A DNA stretch of 64,000 nucleotides from Bryobacter aggregatus MPL3 (GCF_000702445.1 NZ_JNIF01000003.1:2046001-2110000); one strand, 5' to 3'; shown: positions 9,270 through 20,000, counted from the first letter of the stretch. Notes: generated by a model from the sequence alone, not told the origin. Numbers and translations: made by a program.

Positions 9270-9911
9270 ATGCCCCGTCTTTTTTTCATTTTAGTGATGG
9301 TTGCCCTCTCGTCGTGTACACAGCTGTACTATAAGGCGCAAGAGAAGCTCGGGAATGAAAAACGCGACATCCTGGTGAGTCGCATCAAAAAGGAACGGGA
9401 AGATCAGGAGAAGGCGAAGGAACAATATCGGACGACACTTGAAGCTTTTCAGGCTGCCACTGGTTTTCAAGGCGGTAAGACCGAGGATGTCTATAAGAAG
9501 TTAAAGAAGGAATATGATGAAGCGGCGGAACGCACAAAGAAGGTAAGTGAACGGATTGCGTCGATTGAACAGGTATCGGGCGATATGTTCAAGGAGTGGG
9601 AGAAAGAAATCTCCATGGTGCAGAATGCAGATCTCCGGAGCAAGAGCCGAGTTTTGTTGCGCGACACACGCCAGCGCTACTCCGACTTGCTTCGGCGGAT
9701 GAAGGCGATCGAGGCGAAGGCGAAGCCGGTGATGAAAGCCTTTGAGGATCAGGTTTTGTTTATTAAACACACTCTCAATGCGGAAGCGATCAGTTCTCTC
9801 AAGACCAATGTGGCCAAGATGGACGCAGAGGTGCAGGGGCTCATCCGCGATATTGAGGCGGCCACCAAAGAAGCAGATAACTTCATTGCCTCGCTGCCAA
9901 TGGGTGCCTAA
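9270..9911 (+). CDS. DUF2959-family lipoprotein
   Basis: A 213-residue protein beginning MPRLFFILVMVALSSC, a lipoprotein signal with the lipidated Cys in the LSSC box. The rest is almost entirely charged helix (lysine-, glutamate- and arginine-rich, coiled-coil-like), starting with YYKAQEKLGNEKRDILVSR, which is typical of DUF2959. The function of that family is unknown; a periplasmic structural role is inference. The frame is open from 9240, but the signal peptide only makes sense from ATG 9270. A TATGAT box sits 7 nt before that ATG. The next gene starts 26 nt downstream on the same strand. Confidence 0.8.
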   Translation: MPRLFFILVMVALSSCTQLYYKAQEKLGNEKRDILVSRIKKEREDQEKAKEQYRTTLEAFQAATGFQGGKTEDVYKKLKKEYDEAAERTKKVSERIASIEQVSGDMFKEWEKEISMVQNADLRSKSRVLLRDTRQRYSDLLRRMKAIEAKAKPVMKAFEDQVLFIKHTLNAEAISSLKTNVAKMDAEVQGLIRDIEAATKEADNFIASLPMGA

Positions 9912-9937
9912 ACGATGAGCGCCGGACTGGAGGAGTG

Positions 9938-10741
9938 ATGCTTCTGAATCCTCTTCTGATCCCGACGCTCTTGCTTGCCATTCCTTGCTATGGGTTCGGC
10001 ATGTTCCTGCAGCGGAAAACTGCTTCCACGGCCCATCGCTTGGTGCTTGTTGCGGCGTCGCTGCTTCTGTCCGTTCCCGCGTTGCTCTATGCCACTTATT
10101 CTCTCCATCTCTTCGATGGCTTGGCTTGGTTCTACAACTTTCGCGCGCTTGCCTATACGGAGTTGGCTGCTGCACTGTTGGGGGTGCTGGTGGGAGTGAT
10201 TCATGAGTGGTTTCAACCGGAAACGTGGGGCGAGCGGCTGGCGATTCCATTTGCACTGCTCGCTCTCCTCCTGCTTCCCCATCTGAAGCCGATCCTGAGT
10301 CCGGTGAATCTGCTTGGAATGCAGAATGACTGCATCGGCGACGTCTGCCTGCAAAGCACTCCTTCCAGTTGTGGGCCTGCCAGCGCCGCCAGCTTGCTCC
10401 GTAATCGCGGCCAGATGGCTTCGGAGCGGGAACTCGCTCGCGAAAGTCTGACTTCCACAACAGGAACCGAGAACTGGTATCTGGCACGCGCCTTGCGCAA
10501 GCGAGGGGTTCCCGCACAAGTGAAGATTCTGAGTGCCGCGAATGAGGCCATTCTGAGTCCATCGATCGCAGGGGTGAAGATCGGTGGCAACTCCGGGCAT
10601 TTCATCGCCATTCTGGATCAAACCCCGACGCATGTCACCATTGTCGATCCGCTGCATGGCAAGATCATTTACGAGAAAGAAGCCCTCAAGCGCAAGTATC
10701 GCTTTACGGGATTCTTCCTGCATCTGCTGCCCTCTTCTTAG
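9938..10741 (+). CDS. Membrane-anchored C39-like cysteine peptidase
   Basis: About 267 residues. The N-terminal half has four hydrophobic segments (about 5-18, 33-50, 70-90 and 100-118). The C-terminal half is a papain-fold C39-like domain, with Cys in TPSSCGPASAAS, His in NSGHFIAIL and Asp in VTIVDPLHG, so the catalytic triad is complete. C39 enzymes usually trim double-glycine leaders, but no bacteriocin ABC domain or precursor gene is nearby, so the substrate is unknown. GGAGG at 9929-9933 stands 4 nt before the chosen ATG. It probably shares a transcript with the DUF2959 gene. Confidence 0.82.
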   Translation: MLLNPLLIPTLLLAIPCYGFGMFLQRKTASTAHRLVLVAASLLLSVPALLYATYSLHLFDGLAWFYNFRALAYTELAAALLGVLVGVIHEWFQPETWGERLAIPFALLALLLLPHLKPILSPVNLLGMQNDCIGDVCLQSTPSSCGPASAASLLRNRGQMASERELARESLTSTTGTENWYLARALRKRGVPAQVKILSAANEAILSPSIAGVKIGGNSGHFIAILDQTPTHVTIVDPLHGKIIYEKEALKRKYRFTGFFLHLLPSS

Positions 10742-10772
10742 GCTCAGCAGGTACCGTGATCGCTCCGCTTCG

Positions 10773-12455
10773 TCATCTCCCGTCCTTTTCTTGCATTTCG
10801 CGGAGTAAATTCTCGAATGCCTCTTTGCTGATGGCCTTCAATTGGAGCGATACCGTACTGCCTGCTTCGAGCTTCACCTTCGTTCCCTGGTCTTTCATCC
10901 ATCGCGCCACTGCGGGGTTCTGCAGGTATTGCAAGCCTACTCCGGGGATGCAGGCTGCGCGGTAGGAGCCGGGTTGTCCACGTCCTTGAATCTGTCCCTC
11001 CGGTGTGACCTGGGCCATGACGAAGGATCCGATGTCAGCAATTTCTTCGGCTTCTGGAAGCAACACAACAAGCATTCTGCTCTCTTTGGGAAGATCCTGC
11101 ACCGTGCCTCCCAGCTGCGCATAGTCCTGGCTCAACACCACTTCCATTTGCCCGCTCTCTCCGCTCGCTACTTTCAAGATCTGGCCCGTCGATTCCTTGT
11201 CGAGCCAGCGTATGGACTTCACATAGCCGGTGCCGGTCTGGAATCGATAGCTTCCCGGCACCAGACCCTGAATGACAAACTTGCCATCCTCAATCTTCTT
11301 GATCTGTGGTGGGATGGTGGTTGGACTAAAGGAAACGGGTTGAAGAAAAATTTGACCCACCACATTGGCAGGCGTCGATTGGCCAGGACGGTTGTCTTGT
11401 TTGGTTGGAGTTTCTACGGTGACATGGACTGGGATATCGACGGACTGATGGGCGACGAAATCCAGGTCATCAATTGGTTTCTCTCCGACCTCAAGCTCCA
11501 GCGTTCCATAGATCGCCTTCTGAGGCGAGCTCATCATGGCGTGGAGGACGTAGGATCCGGCCGCGAGCGTAGGCAGGCTGAATTTGCCGTTGGGCTGGAC
11601 CATTGTGGACGCGATGAGTGTGCCTTCGCCTTTTTGCATCAGACGAATGGAAACTTGGGGCGGAAGATCGGAGCCGCTGGTCAGCCTGAGCTTTCCGCTG
11701 ATTTGTACTGTTTGTACGGGCTTTACCAGAATCTCGACGCCCCCTACTTTGTCCCCAGCCTTCAGAAGGACTCTTGTGGCCGTCTCGACGCCCTGTCCTC
11801 CGCCGAAATAGGTTGGAACATAGTCCAGCTTGGGGAGCTTTGCCAAATCCTCTTTGCCGATGAGGGGCTGCGGGTGTTTATAGCCAGAGCTCGGCCGGGC
11901 GCGTACGTAGTATCGCCCGGGCGCAACCGCATGGAACTGGAACTCCCCGGATTCGTCCGTCCGTCTAGCGCTGACAGTTAAGAACGAGGCCGCTGCTCCG
12001 AGGAAGCGCTTTTCAATCAGTTCCACGATACTCACGAGTGGCTCGCCGTCAGCATCCATGACTCTTCCGGCAAGGCTCGCCCCCGGCGATAAGGAGATCA
12101 CGATGTCCTTTGTTGGATTCGCCCCGCCGACCACAATCATTTTGGGTTCGTTCGTGTCCATCTGACTGTACCCCGTCGGGTAAGCTTGGTGTCTCGCGGA
12201 GACTTGATAGCGTCCGTCGGCAAGTTCTGTGGCTCGAAAGTAACCGCTCGCATCTGTAAGGATGACGGCGCTGTTGGGAGGCATTCCGGGGGGCGATCCC
12301 ATCATGCCGCTGAGTGTGACGCTGGCTCGATTCACTCCCTCACCAGTGAGCGCGTTCACCACTCTGCCGGTGAGGACCCCGCTCGGAGGGGTAGAGTTCG
12401 CTTGTTGCCCCAGGGCAACTAGACTCAGAGCCAGGAAAAGTACGAATCTTCGCAT
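10773..12455 (-). CDS. Secreted carboxypeptidase-regulatory-like protein
   Basis: A 560-residue protein with a Sec signal (1-17). It contains successive beta-sandwich modules of the carboxypeptidase regulatory-like type: the first begins GVLTGRVVNALTGEGV, and later ones contain GASLAGRVMD and IQGLVPGSYRF. No catalytic domain is present. Such proteins are abundant in Solibacter-type genomes, where they are thought to be cell-surface or periplasmic binding scaffolds; the ligand is unknown. It is the third gene of a minus-strand run with the paralogous gene upstream (20-nt gap) and an oxidoreductase before that. Confidence 0.8.
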   Translation of the reverse strand: MRRFVLFLALSLVALGQQANSTPPSGVLTGRVVNALTGEGVNRASVTLSGMMGSPPGMPPNSAVILTDASGYFRATELADGRYQVSARHQAYPTGYSQMDTNEPKMIVVGGANPTKDIVISLSPGASLAGRVMDADGEPLVSIVELIEKRFLGAAASFLTVSARRTDESGEFQFHAVAPGRYYVRARPSSGYKHPQPLIGKEDLAKLPKLDYVPTYFGGGQGVETATRVLLKAGDKVGGVEILVKPVQTVQISGKLRLTSGSDLPPQVSIRLMQKGEGTLIASTMVQPNGKFSLPTLAAGSYVLHAMMSSPQKAIYGTLELEVGEKPIDDLDFVAHQSVDIPVHVTVETPTKQDNRPGQSTPANVVGQIFLQPVSFSPTTIPPQIKKIEDGKFVIQGLVPGSYRFQTGTGYVKSIRWLDKESTGQILKVASGESGQMEVVLSQDYAQLGGTVQDLPKESRMLVVLLPEAEEIADIGSFVMAQVTPEGQIQGRGQPGSYRAACIPGVGLQYLQNPAVARWMKDQGTKVKLEAGSTVSLQLKAISKEAFENLLREMQEKDGR

Positions 12456-12475
12456 TCGGCATCTCTTTCCAATCT

Positions 12476-14083
12476 TCAGTTCCTTCGGATCAAGCTCAGC
12501 TTGAGTGCTGCCTGGTCCCCATCCTTCACGCGAATCAGTTGTGAGGAGTCGAGGTACTGCTGCAGGGAGAATCCGTTCTCGAATGCTTCCGGTTCCAGTT
12601 GGTCGAAGGCGTACACCCGGTAGGCGCCGGGCGCCAAGCTTGTGACTCGGAATTTCCCCTCGGCATCGGTCTTTGTGCTGATGGGAGTTGTCTGAGCGGG
12701 CGGGTCGATCCGTGCTACGACGACGGTGGCCGGGGTCTGGTCGCCGCTCTCCGGCTTCTCCATTTCACCCGATACACTTGCGCCCGCACTACTCAGGACA
12801 ATCTGGAGATCTTGGCTGGGATTGCCATGTAACTCAAATGCAGTGTCGAGTACATTGCGGTTCCCCAACTGAGCTGACTTTACATAGAGCTCCGGTGGGA
12901 GATCGGGGAAGCTGAGGCGCATCAGGCCCCCGGGCAGCTCTGCCAGAAGACAGGCGCCGCCTTCGCTCCAAGTGGCGCGAATCGAGAATAAGTCGGGCCG
13001 GGACTCCGCGTGGATGCGGATGGCGATCTGCCGGAATCGCTCTGGCTTTGGGCCTTCTACTTTCACCTGACAAGAGAGCTGCAACATCGGCTGCGGCGTC
13101 AGGTTGATTTCTTTGCTTTCCCCGGGAGCGACTTCGATCTGCGTGAAACTCATCTGCTTCTCGCCCCCGTTCTCATAGTGAGCAGAAACAAGATAGGAAC
13201 CAGGACCGAGGTTAAACGGCATGAGCTCCCCGGTCGAACTGGCTCTCGCGCTGAACTGAAAGGCGAGGGGCCATGGAGATAGGGAGCGAAATCTCACTTG
13301 AATTTGGGAAGTCCCTACGGGACGATCGGCCAGGATCACTTTCCCCTTCACTTGGCCTGCCAAGGCGCTGACGAGTGTGAGGTTCACATTGCTTCGTCTG
13401 GCGCCTGCAGCCAGTTCTACCCTCTCGCCTTGTTCGTCGCCACAACCCGGCGGATAGACGGCAGGCAGGTTGAGCATCACCTGTTTCGAGTTCATAAAAA
13501 CCATTCCGTAGCTCTGCATCGGACTCTGATTGGCGACGAGACAAAATCTTCCTGGCTGGGAAACCGGAATCCGGAAACTGCCGATTGCGTCTGATTGCAC
13601 CATGCCTTCCTGGAGGGCCTGCAACTTACCGTCTCGATGGATCATGCGATAGAGGGTAATGGGGATATCGTGACTTGGGGAGCCATCCGAGCCCTGTATG
13701 TTTCCTTCAATCAAAGAACTCATTGGGAGGGGGATGATAAGGTCTTCTCGCTTGGACCCCTCGGCGAGCTTGAGATAAGTTCCTTTGGCCCCCGCCACTC
13801 TTGTGCCATAGGCGAGAGTCTGGTAGCCACGCCTCTCCGCCTGCAGTTGATAGACGCCAGCGGGAAGAGCCTCAAATCGGAATGCTCCCTCGGAGTCCGT
13901 GATCGCGATGGCAGTGGCGGGCCTTGGTCCTTCGAGGTTCAAGGTGAGGGCGGCTTTGGGGATGGGATTGCCGTTCTGTACATCGACGACTTTCCCACTG
14001 ATTTCCCCGGTGCCCACCAGTTGCGCGGCAACCTGAGACCAACTGAAAAGAACCAAAACACCTGCAATCTGGGCCGATGTCAT
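12476..14083 (-). CDS. Secreted carboxypeptidase-regulatory-like protein
   Basis: A 535-residue paralogue of the following gene. A Sec signal at residues 1-20 ends QVAAQ. The first regulatory-like module starts GEISGKVVDVQNGNPIPKA, and the last contains FRVTSLAPGAYRVYAFDQ. No enzyme motif was seen. The open frame extends 29 codons upstream, but the signal peptide fixes the start at ATG 14083. A TATACT box lies exactly 6 nt upstream and there is no Shine-Dalgarno sequence, so this gene may be transcribed from its own leaderless promoter in addition to read-through from the oxidoreductase. Confidence 0.8.
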   Translation of the reverse strand: MTSAQIAGVLVLFSWSQVAAQLVGTGEISGKVVDVQNGNPIPKAALTLNLEGPRPATAIAITDSEGAFRFEALPAGVYQLQAERRGYQTLAYGTRVAGAKGTYLKLAEGSKREDLIIPLPMSSLIEGNIQGSDGSPSHDIPITLYRMIHRDGKLQALQEGMVQSDAIGSFRIPVSQPGRFCLVANQSPMQSYGMVFMNSKQVMLNLPAVYPPGCGDEQGERVELAAGARRSNVNLTLVSALAGQVKGKVILADRPVGTSQIQVRFRSLSPWPLAFQFSARASSTGELMPFNLGPGSYLVSAHYENGGEKQMSFTQIEVAPGESKEINLTPQPMLQLSCQVKVEGPKPERFRQIAIRIHAESRPDLFSIRATWSEGGACLLAELPGGLMRLSFPDLPPELYVKSAQLGNRNVLDTAFELHGNPSQDLQIVLSSAGASVSGEMEKPESGDQTPATVVVARIDPPAQTTPISTKTDAEGKFRVTSLAPGAYRVYAFDQLEPEAFENGFSLQQYLDSSQLIRVKDGDQAALKLSLIRRN

Positions 14084-14089
14084 TGCAAC

Positions 14090-14095
14090 AGTATA
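14090..14095 (-). promoter_or_regulatory. Candidate leaderless -10 box (TATACT)
   Basis: On the minus strand TATACT is followed by 6 nt and then the ATG at 14083. No purine-rich ribosome site lies between them. No convincing -35 element was found at 16-18 nt spacing. The call rests on the recurrence of the same geometry at three other genes in the window. Confidence 0.35.
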
Positions 14096-14123
14096 ATGCT
14101 TTGACTTACTCAAGGCGAGGCGC

Positions 14124-15506
14124 TTATGGGTTGTGTTGCCGCCCGAGCTCCACACCTTTTGTCGTGACAAAGTACTTCGCCAACATATAGCCGCGCTCCC
14201 AGGCGGGCATCGTAGTTGCGTCTTTCATGTAAGAGAAAAAATGACGGGCTACTTGAGCGAAGTGGTCTTCATGCCCAACCCGGAATACAGCCGGAATCTC
14301 GATCCGGGCTTCCTTCTCATTGTGTGACGCTCGGAGGCCGGGCCAGCGGGATTGGAGGCCGGCAACTGCGCGGTCAAGAGCCGCAAACACTTCGGCTCGA
14401 TGGGCTGCAACGGGGACGACATAGAGTTCCGGAATTGAATGCTCTGTCGCCCTCTGGCGGAGTTCTACATTCGCCTTCGTGCCGCGGAAGATGGCTTCAT
14501 AGACATCGCCGGTTCCGGGTGCTGCTTCCCACTTCCACAAGACGTCGAGCTTCACATGGACACCGCGTAACGTGTACGCAATGTAGTTGTTGCAGTAATA
14601 ATGGAGGACGCCGTTTTGGGTTTGTTCTGCAAGTGAGGCTGGAAATTCTTTTGCGCCGGTGACCTGTTCAAACTGCGCTTTCGTGATGGGTACTGCTTCC
14701 CTCTTGCCGGACAGCATCTTGATGTCTTGCTTGTAGTCGAGAACCTGATCGGGAAACAAAGTCCACTGGATGAGGTCGACGGGATGGGTGCCGACATCGG
14801 CGAGACCTTCGCCATACTCTTCAACATCAAAGAACCAGGTGGGACGCCGGAGAGGAAGTCCCGCCACTGTTTTCATGATGTGATGCACGCTGAATGCCTT
14901 CACGCCGGGGTTTTCGGCGTCGCCTGGCACTTGCCGGCCGAAGACTGCAGGAAGATTGACGAGCACTCGCTGGAGTTGTGAGGTGACCTCGTAGCGTTCC
15001 GTCATGATGTCGTAGGCGGCGAGACCCTTCTGGCTGGCGCGGTCGAGAGCCTGCTCCAACTGCGGCATCTGGCTGGCATCGATGATCCAGGGCTTGTCGG
15101 CCAGCACATGGAGACCAGCAGAGAGCGAATCGAGAACGCGGCCAATTTTCGCTCGATTCTTACCAGAGAAGACAACCAGATCGCCGGCCTTGTCGCGTAA
15201 CATGGCGCCGAAGGAATCGGCCGCTGTGTGGATGTCGAGCTGCCACGTGGTTGGGTTTACAGGTCTGTTGTTGAACAGCGAGATCCGGTTGAGATAGTCC
15301 AGCAACTCGGGACCAAGCGGCGCATAGACGCTGACCTGCGGATGCAGCTCCGGATACATCTCCTTCTGTAAGAGGCTCGCGTGAAAGTGTCCGGGATCGA
15401 GAACGATCAGACGCGCAGGCGATTGGCTGGAGAGATTCTGTACAGCCATCAGCGCCACCAGCAGAAAACGGGAAAGTCGCGGAGCATCATGCATCAATTT
15501 GATCAT
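14124..15506 (-). CDS. Exported Gfo/Idh/MocA-type oxidoreductase
   Basis: A 460-residue protein with an N-terminal signal sequence (about 1-28) followed by a dinucleotide-binding-like domain. It matches the Gfo/Idh/MocA subgroup with a putative oxidoreductase C-terminal domain. The Gfo-type substrate motif appears as VLADKPWIID (about residues 135-145), and DVGTHPVDLIQW resembles the conserved His-containing helix. Substrates are usually sugars or polyols, with a tightly bound NAD(P) in secreted members; the actual substrate is unknown. It heads a minus-strand trio with two regulatory-like proteins 40 nt and more downstream, suggesting joint surface glycan processing (inference). Confidence 0.82.
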   Translation of the reverse strand: MIKLMHDAPRLSRFLLVALMAVQNLSSQSPARLIVLDPGHFHASLLQKEMYPELHPQVSVYAPLGPELLDYLNRISLFNNRPVNPTTWQLDIHTAADSFGAMLRDKAGDLVVFSGKNRAKIGRVLDSLSAGLHVLADKPWIIDASQMPQLEQALDRASQKGLAAYDIMTERYEVTSQLQRVLVNLPAVFGRQVPGDAENPGVKAFSVHHIMKTVAGLPLRRPTWFFDVEEYGEGLADVGTHPVDLIQWTLFPDQVLDYKQDIKMLSGKREAVPITKAQFEQVTGAKEFPASLAEQTQNGVLHYYCNNYIAYTLRGVHVKLDVLWKWEAAPGTGDVYEAIFRGTKANVELRQRATEHSIPELYVVPVAAHRAEVFAALDRAVAGLQSRWPGLRASHNEKEARIEIPAVFRVGHEDHFAQVARHFFSYMKDATTMPAWERGYMLAKYFVTTKGVELGRQHNP

Positions 15507-15620
15507 GGCCCATTGGTGGCGCTATTTTGTGATGTCGTCCCTGTTCTTTTGGAACTTACCCCGTGGCCATAGTGCCGAACAGAAGAATCTTGATAGCATT
15601 GCAGGGCAATAGCTACGCCC

Positions 15621-16994
15621 ATGAGCGAAACGAACGATGAGTCGCGGTCTTGGATTGCGCAAGTTCCCCTGCAAGTTTACGGTGGCTTGCTTGCCTACTT
15701 TGCGGTGCTGTTCTGCTTACTGGACTTGCAGACCTTGTGGCTGGATGAACTGCTGCAGTTGCTTGGGACTCATTCCGGTACCTTTGAGCATGTGGATGTG
15801 ATTACCCGGACCGGAGTGGCCAGCGTGCCGCTGGGCTGGATGCCGCAGTTGCTGGCGATTCGCATCCTGGGCTACTCGGTGGAGGTGGCTCGCCTGCCAT
15901 CGGTGCTTTTTAGTGTGGCGCTTGGCTTCACCGTGTATCTGACGGCGAGAGAGCTGCGGATACGCTACCCACTCCTCGCCACCTCGATCCTCTTATTGCT
16001 TCCCCTTCAGTTCCGTTATGCCATCGAGGCCCGCCCGTATCTGCAAGCGCTGTTTCTTAGTGCGCTCGCCAGCTACCTTTTCTTGCGGATCCTGAGATCG
16101 GCATCTCTTTCTTGGTACTTTGCATATCTCCTGGTCTTGATCGCCGGCCTCTATTCGCAGCCCTTCACCATCTTCACTGCGTGCTCCCATGTGGCCTGGC
16201 TTTTGCTGTGGTGTCGGAATCCGAAGCTGCTGGTGCAGATCGGTGGCGCTGTTCTCCTCGCGCTCCTCTCCTTTCTGCCCTGGTACTTGTATGCCTCGCC
16301 AATGTGGCAGAAAGTGATCCAGGCGGAAGGGTTTCATCTGTCGGTGTCGGCGAAGATCCCGTTGATGATTCTGCGGGAGTTGACCGGTGCTGGCTATCTG
16401 GGCGCGCTGTGTCTGATTGGACTGGCAGGCTATGGCCTCAGGCAAGGCGCGATGCGGCTTGAGTTCCGGCGGCTCCTGCTTGTATCCTCAATCCTGCCAA
16501 TCTTCTGTGTGGTGAGTGTCGATGCGACGTTCAGCTATTTTCTCGCGATCCGGCAGATGAGCTTCATTCTTCCGCCGCTGGTCTTGCTGGCAGCAGAAGG
16601 CCTGAGCGGAATTCTCCAGTCGCCGAGGCGTAAGTTGGGTCTGGCGTTGTTGGGTCTGCTGCTTCTGATCTTTATGATTGCCAATGTCCAATGGCTTCGA
16701 AAGCCGCGAGAGAATTGGGCGCTCGCCGCCGCAACCATGCACCAATCGCAAGTGGAGCATGCTGCTTGTACGGTGGCGGTTCCAGCCACCACACTTCCCG
16801 TCTATGCTCTCTTTGAGGCGAGCCTGTTGGAGCGCGCTTGCACGCCAGACCGCGTACCGGCTGGGAATGTGGTCCTGGCCACATCACCTTATGCGTCGGA
16901 GACAGACAAGAAGAATGTGCAGCCGATGCTGAGCGGAAAGCGAGTTGTTTCCACCCACACTACTGGCATGAGTACGATCCAGGTATTCCGCTAA
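15621..16994 (+). CDS. GT39/ArnT-like membrane glycosyltransferase
   Basis: A 457-residue polytopic protein with about ten hydrophobic segments. In the first loop the acidic pair in LWLDELLQLLG (about residue 40) matches the catalytic Asp/Glu of GT-C transferases that use polyprenyl-phosphate sugars. EARPYLQALF in the next loops is also typical of the family. It probably mannosylates or otherwise glycosylates a lipid or protein on the outer face of the inner membrane; donor and acceptor are not readable. It stands alone, convergent with the TonB receptor gene. Confidence 0.8.
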   Translation: MSETNDESRSWIAQVPLQVYGGLLAYFAVLFCLLDLQTLWLDELLQLLGTHSGTFEHVDVITRTGVASVPLGWMPQLLAIRILGYSVEVARLPSVLFSVALGFTVYLTARELRIRYPLLATSILLLLPLQFRYAIEARPYLQALFLSALASYLFLRILRSASLSWYFAYLLVLIAGLYSQPFTIFTACSHVAWLLLWCRNPKLLVQIGGAVLLALLSFLPWYLYASPMWQKVIQAEGFHLSVSAKIPLMILRELTGAGYLGALCLIGLAGYGLRQGAMRLEFRRLLLVSSILPIFCVVSVDATFSYFLAIRQMSFILPPLVLLAAEGLSGILQSPRRKLGLALLGLLLLIFMIANVQWLRKPRENWALAAATMHQSQVEHAACTVAVPATTLPVYALFEASLLERACTPDRVPAGNVVLATSPYASETDKKNVQPMLSGKRVVSTHTTGMSTIQVFR

Positions 16995-17005
16995 GTTCTA
17001 CGGCT

Positions 17006-20000
17006 CTACCAGCGGAGCCGCAGTGCGAGCTGGTAGGCTCTGGGCAGATTGGATGCACTCGTAATCTTGCCGAAGTTTCCGCTGGTGGGGGAAAGCTCTG
17101 GACCATTGAAGATGGTGTGATTGAAGGCATTGAAGGACTCCACTCGCAATTGCACGGTGAAGCGCTCGACGATGCGGATGTTCTTGATCATGCTGAGGTC
17201 GATGTTGTTGACCTTGTCGGCACGGTAGGCTGGAAACGATTGCGGGAAAGTGCGGATGTTGCGATCCAACTGCGCTGCTGCGGCTGTTTCAAAGCGTGTC
17301 GTGTCAAAGGCTTTGCTGAGGCCACGAGCATTCCACTGCAGGTCGCCGCCGTAATGAATCACATTTCCAAATTCAACTGGTGAGCCGCTCTGGATGCTGT
17401 AGATCGTATTGAACTGCCAACCGCTGATGACACGATCGACGAAGCCATTTACACTACTGGCAAATGTTTTGCCTTTGCCGAAGGGAAGCTCGTAACTGCC
17501 GCTGAAGACGAAGCGATGCGGCCGGTCTTCATTGGCAACGCGATATGCCATCTTCGAGTCGCCAAAGTTCAGGCGTGAAGTTGCTTCCATAAACTTTGAC
17601 CATTGGTAATTGGCGAGGAACTGTAGGCCGCTCGAGAAGCGTTTCTCATAGCGAGTTTGCAGCATGTGGAAGTTGGAGTAGCCGCTCAGTCTTCCATCGA
17701 GAGCAACGCCGCCATCTCCGCTGTATTGGGGATAGGCGCGCAGAATGTTTTCCTGATTGATCGTGCTGCCGTTGAGTGAAGTATTGGGCAACAGATTCCG
17801 GAACGGGTTTGCGATGGGCGTTGTGAGTAAGGTGATTCGCGCCGGATCGCGCAGCGGACTTGTGCTGAGGTACTGGTTGGGCACGAAGTTCAGATAGGGC
17901 GCATTCGAGCTGGCCAATCGGTTTTCCGCGATGCGAATGGCCGAGCTGCCCATGTATCCGATTTCAAAGACCGAGTTCTGGCCGACACTCTTTTGCACAT
18001 TGAAGCTCCAGCGCCAGGTTTGTGGATTGCCGAGCTTCCTCTCCACATACTGGATGCTCTGGCCTAAGAAAGTATCAAGGCCTTGGCGATTGCCGACCGG
18101 CTGTAGGATGCCGCTGGGGAAGGGATCGGCCAAGGTGGCGATGGGATTCAGGTAGACACCCCCTGAGGCAGAGACGAGATCGGTTTGGCGGCTGAAGCCG
18201 GGCTGCTGGATTCCGAAGGTGCCGAAGGTACCGATATAGAGGCCAACTCCTCCGCGCACAACCAACCCTTTCAGGCTGCCCGGTTGCCAGCTGAAGCCAA
18301 AGCGGGGGGAGAATCCGTATCGATAGGGATCGTAGATTGTGTTCTTGCCTGGCTGGGCGAAATAGACTCCGCCCCGTGCGGTAAAGGCGGATGGGGGCAA
18401 GAGTGCACTCGGACTGGCTGCGTAGTTGGCGACTGCGGCATCCGTGACGCTGTTCTTGGCATTCGGATCAAAGCCAGCGATGGTGCGATTGAATCGCTCG
18501 GTTGTGCCTGTCTCTGCTTCGTAACGAAGACCGATGTTGAAGGTCAGGTTCTTGCGGGCCCGCCAATCGTCCTGGACGAAGAAAGCATAGTAGTAGGCCT
18601 GGTTTGTGCGGCTCGCATTGACTTGATAGTTTCCCCCTGTGGGGAGGCCGAGCAGTAAGGCTGCCATGTCCTGACCGATCTTTGCGGCGGCAGCGTTGGA
18701 GGCCTGCTTGGTCCAATCGGCATTGAATACAAAGTTGCCGCTCGAGTTTCCAAAGCTGTTGGAACTCTCGATCTGCTTCCGGATATCGCCGCCGAACTTG
18801 ACCGTATGTGTGTTGAGGATCTTGGTGACATTCTCGAAGATCTGATAGGTGTCAAAGGGCGTGACGTCGCCACCATTCGTTCCATAGCTTGTGAAGTTGG
18901 CGAAGCTGATATTCGGGAAGACGAGCTTCGTACTGTTGGCTTTGATGTAAGCAGGCAGGCCGAGTGTGGTGGGGTCGAAACCGGCACTTGGCTTGCTGTT
19001 GCCTTCATTAAAGCGATTCCAGTTCATGCGCGTGTTGAATAGCAGCGTGGGTGTGGCGGTGTAGACATCGTCGAGCAGCGCACCCCAGTTGATACGCGCC
19101 AGGTAGTTGCCACTGATGATGTTGTTGTAGCGATTGCCGCGGTTCTCGATGCGGTCATTGTTCCTCATGTTGAAGAACAGCTTGTGCCGGTCGCTGATGT
19201 TCCAGTCGAAGCGGCCCAGGTAGCTGGTGAAGTTATCGCTGCGCACTGCGTTGTCAAAGCGGTTGTTTTCGCCAATATTGCTCCCCGCGGCGTTGGGCGT
19301 GGGGGAGTAGCTCAGAATCTTGGTTGCAATGGGACTGATGCGGTCTGTCGGGATGAGATTGCCTGGGAAGGGCTGCCGGGTGATGACGGAACCATTGAGA
19401 ACGCCGGTATTCGGATCGTAGATCGTGATGCCCTGGGGCAGTAGCGCGCTGAAGTCGCCCTTCTTCTGCGCATCGGTCGCGACGGTGGAAAAAGTGGGCT
19501 CGGGCTCGCTCTGCTTGATTCCCTCGTAGGTAAAGAAGAAGAACAGCCGGTTGCGGCCATTCACGATTTTTGGAATCCAGATGGGGCCGCCGATGGATCC
19601 GCCGTACTGGTTAAAGCGCGTCGTCGGCTTCTTCTGGTTTGCCGCGTTGGTAAAGAATGGAGTCGCTTTCAGGGCGGAGACCTGGTTGAACTCGTAAAGC
19701 GTGCCATGGAAGGTATTCGTGCCGCCTTTCATGACGACGTTCACGGTACCGCCTCCCGTATTGCCGTAAGCGGCGTCGGGCTGGAAGGCTTCCACCTTCA
19801 CCTCGGAGACCGCGTCCACCGGAGGGTTGTAGGCGACGCGCCGGTTGCGGGTCATATCGGGCGCACCGTCGAGCAAGAGCTCATTCGACTGTGCCTGGCC
19901 GCCGCCCATTGAGATTCCGGCGGGCCCGCCATTGTCAAAAGGGCGCGTAAAGCGTGGGTCGCTTGCGGGCGTGACCCCATAGGCAAGCTGGGCCAAGGTG

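Noticed and set aside
16995-17030. Terminator between the glycosyltransferase and TonB receptor genes
   Set aside because: A 6-bp stem (CGGCTC/GAGCCG) exists but has no T tract and overlaps the receptor's last codons.
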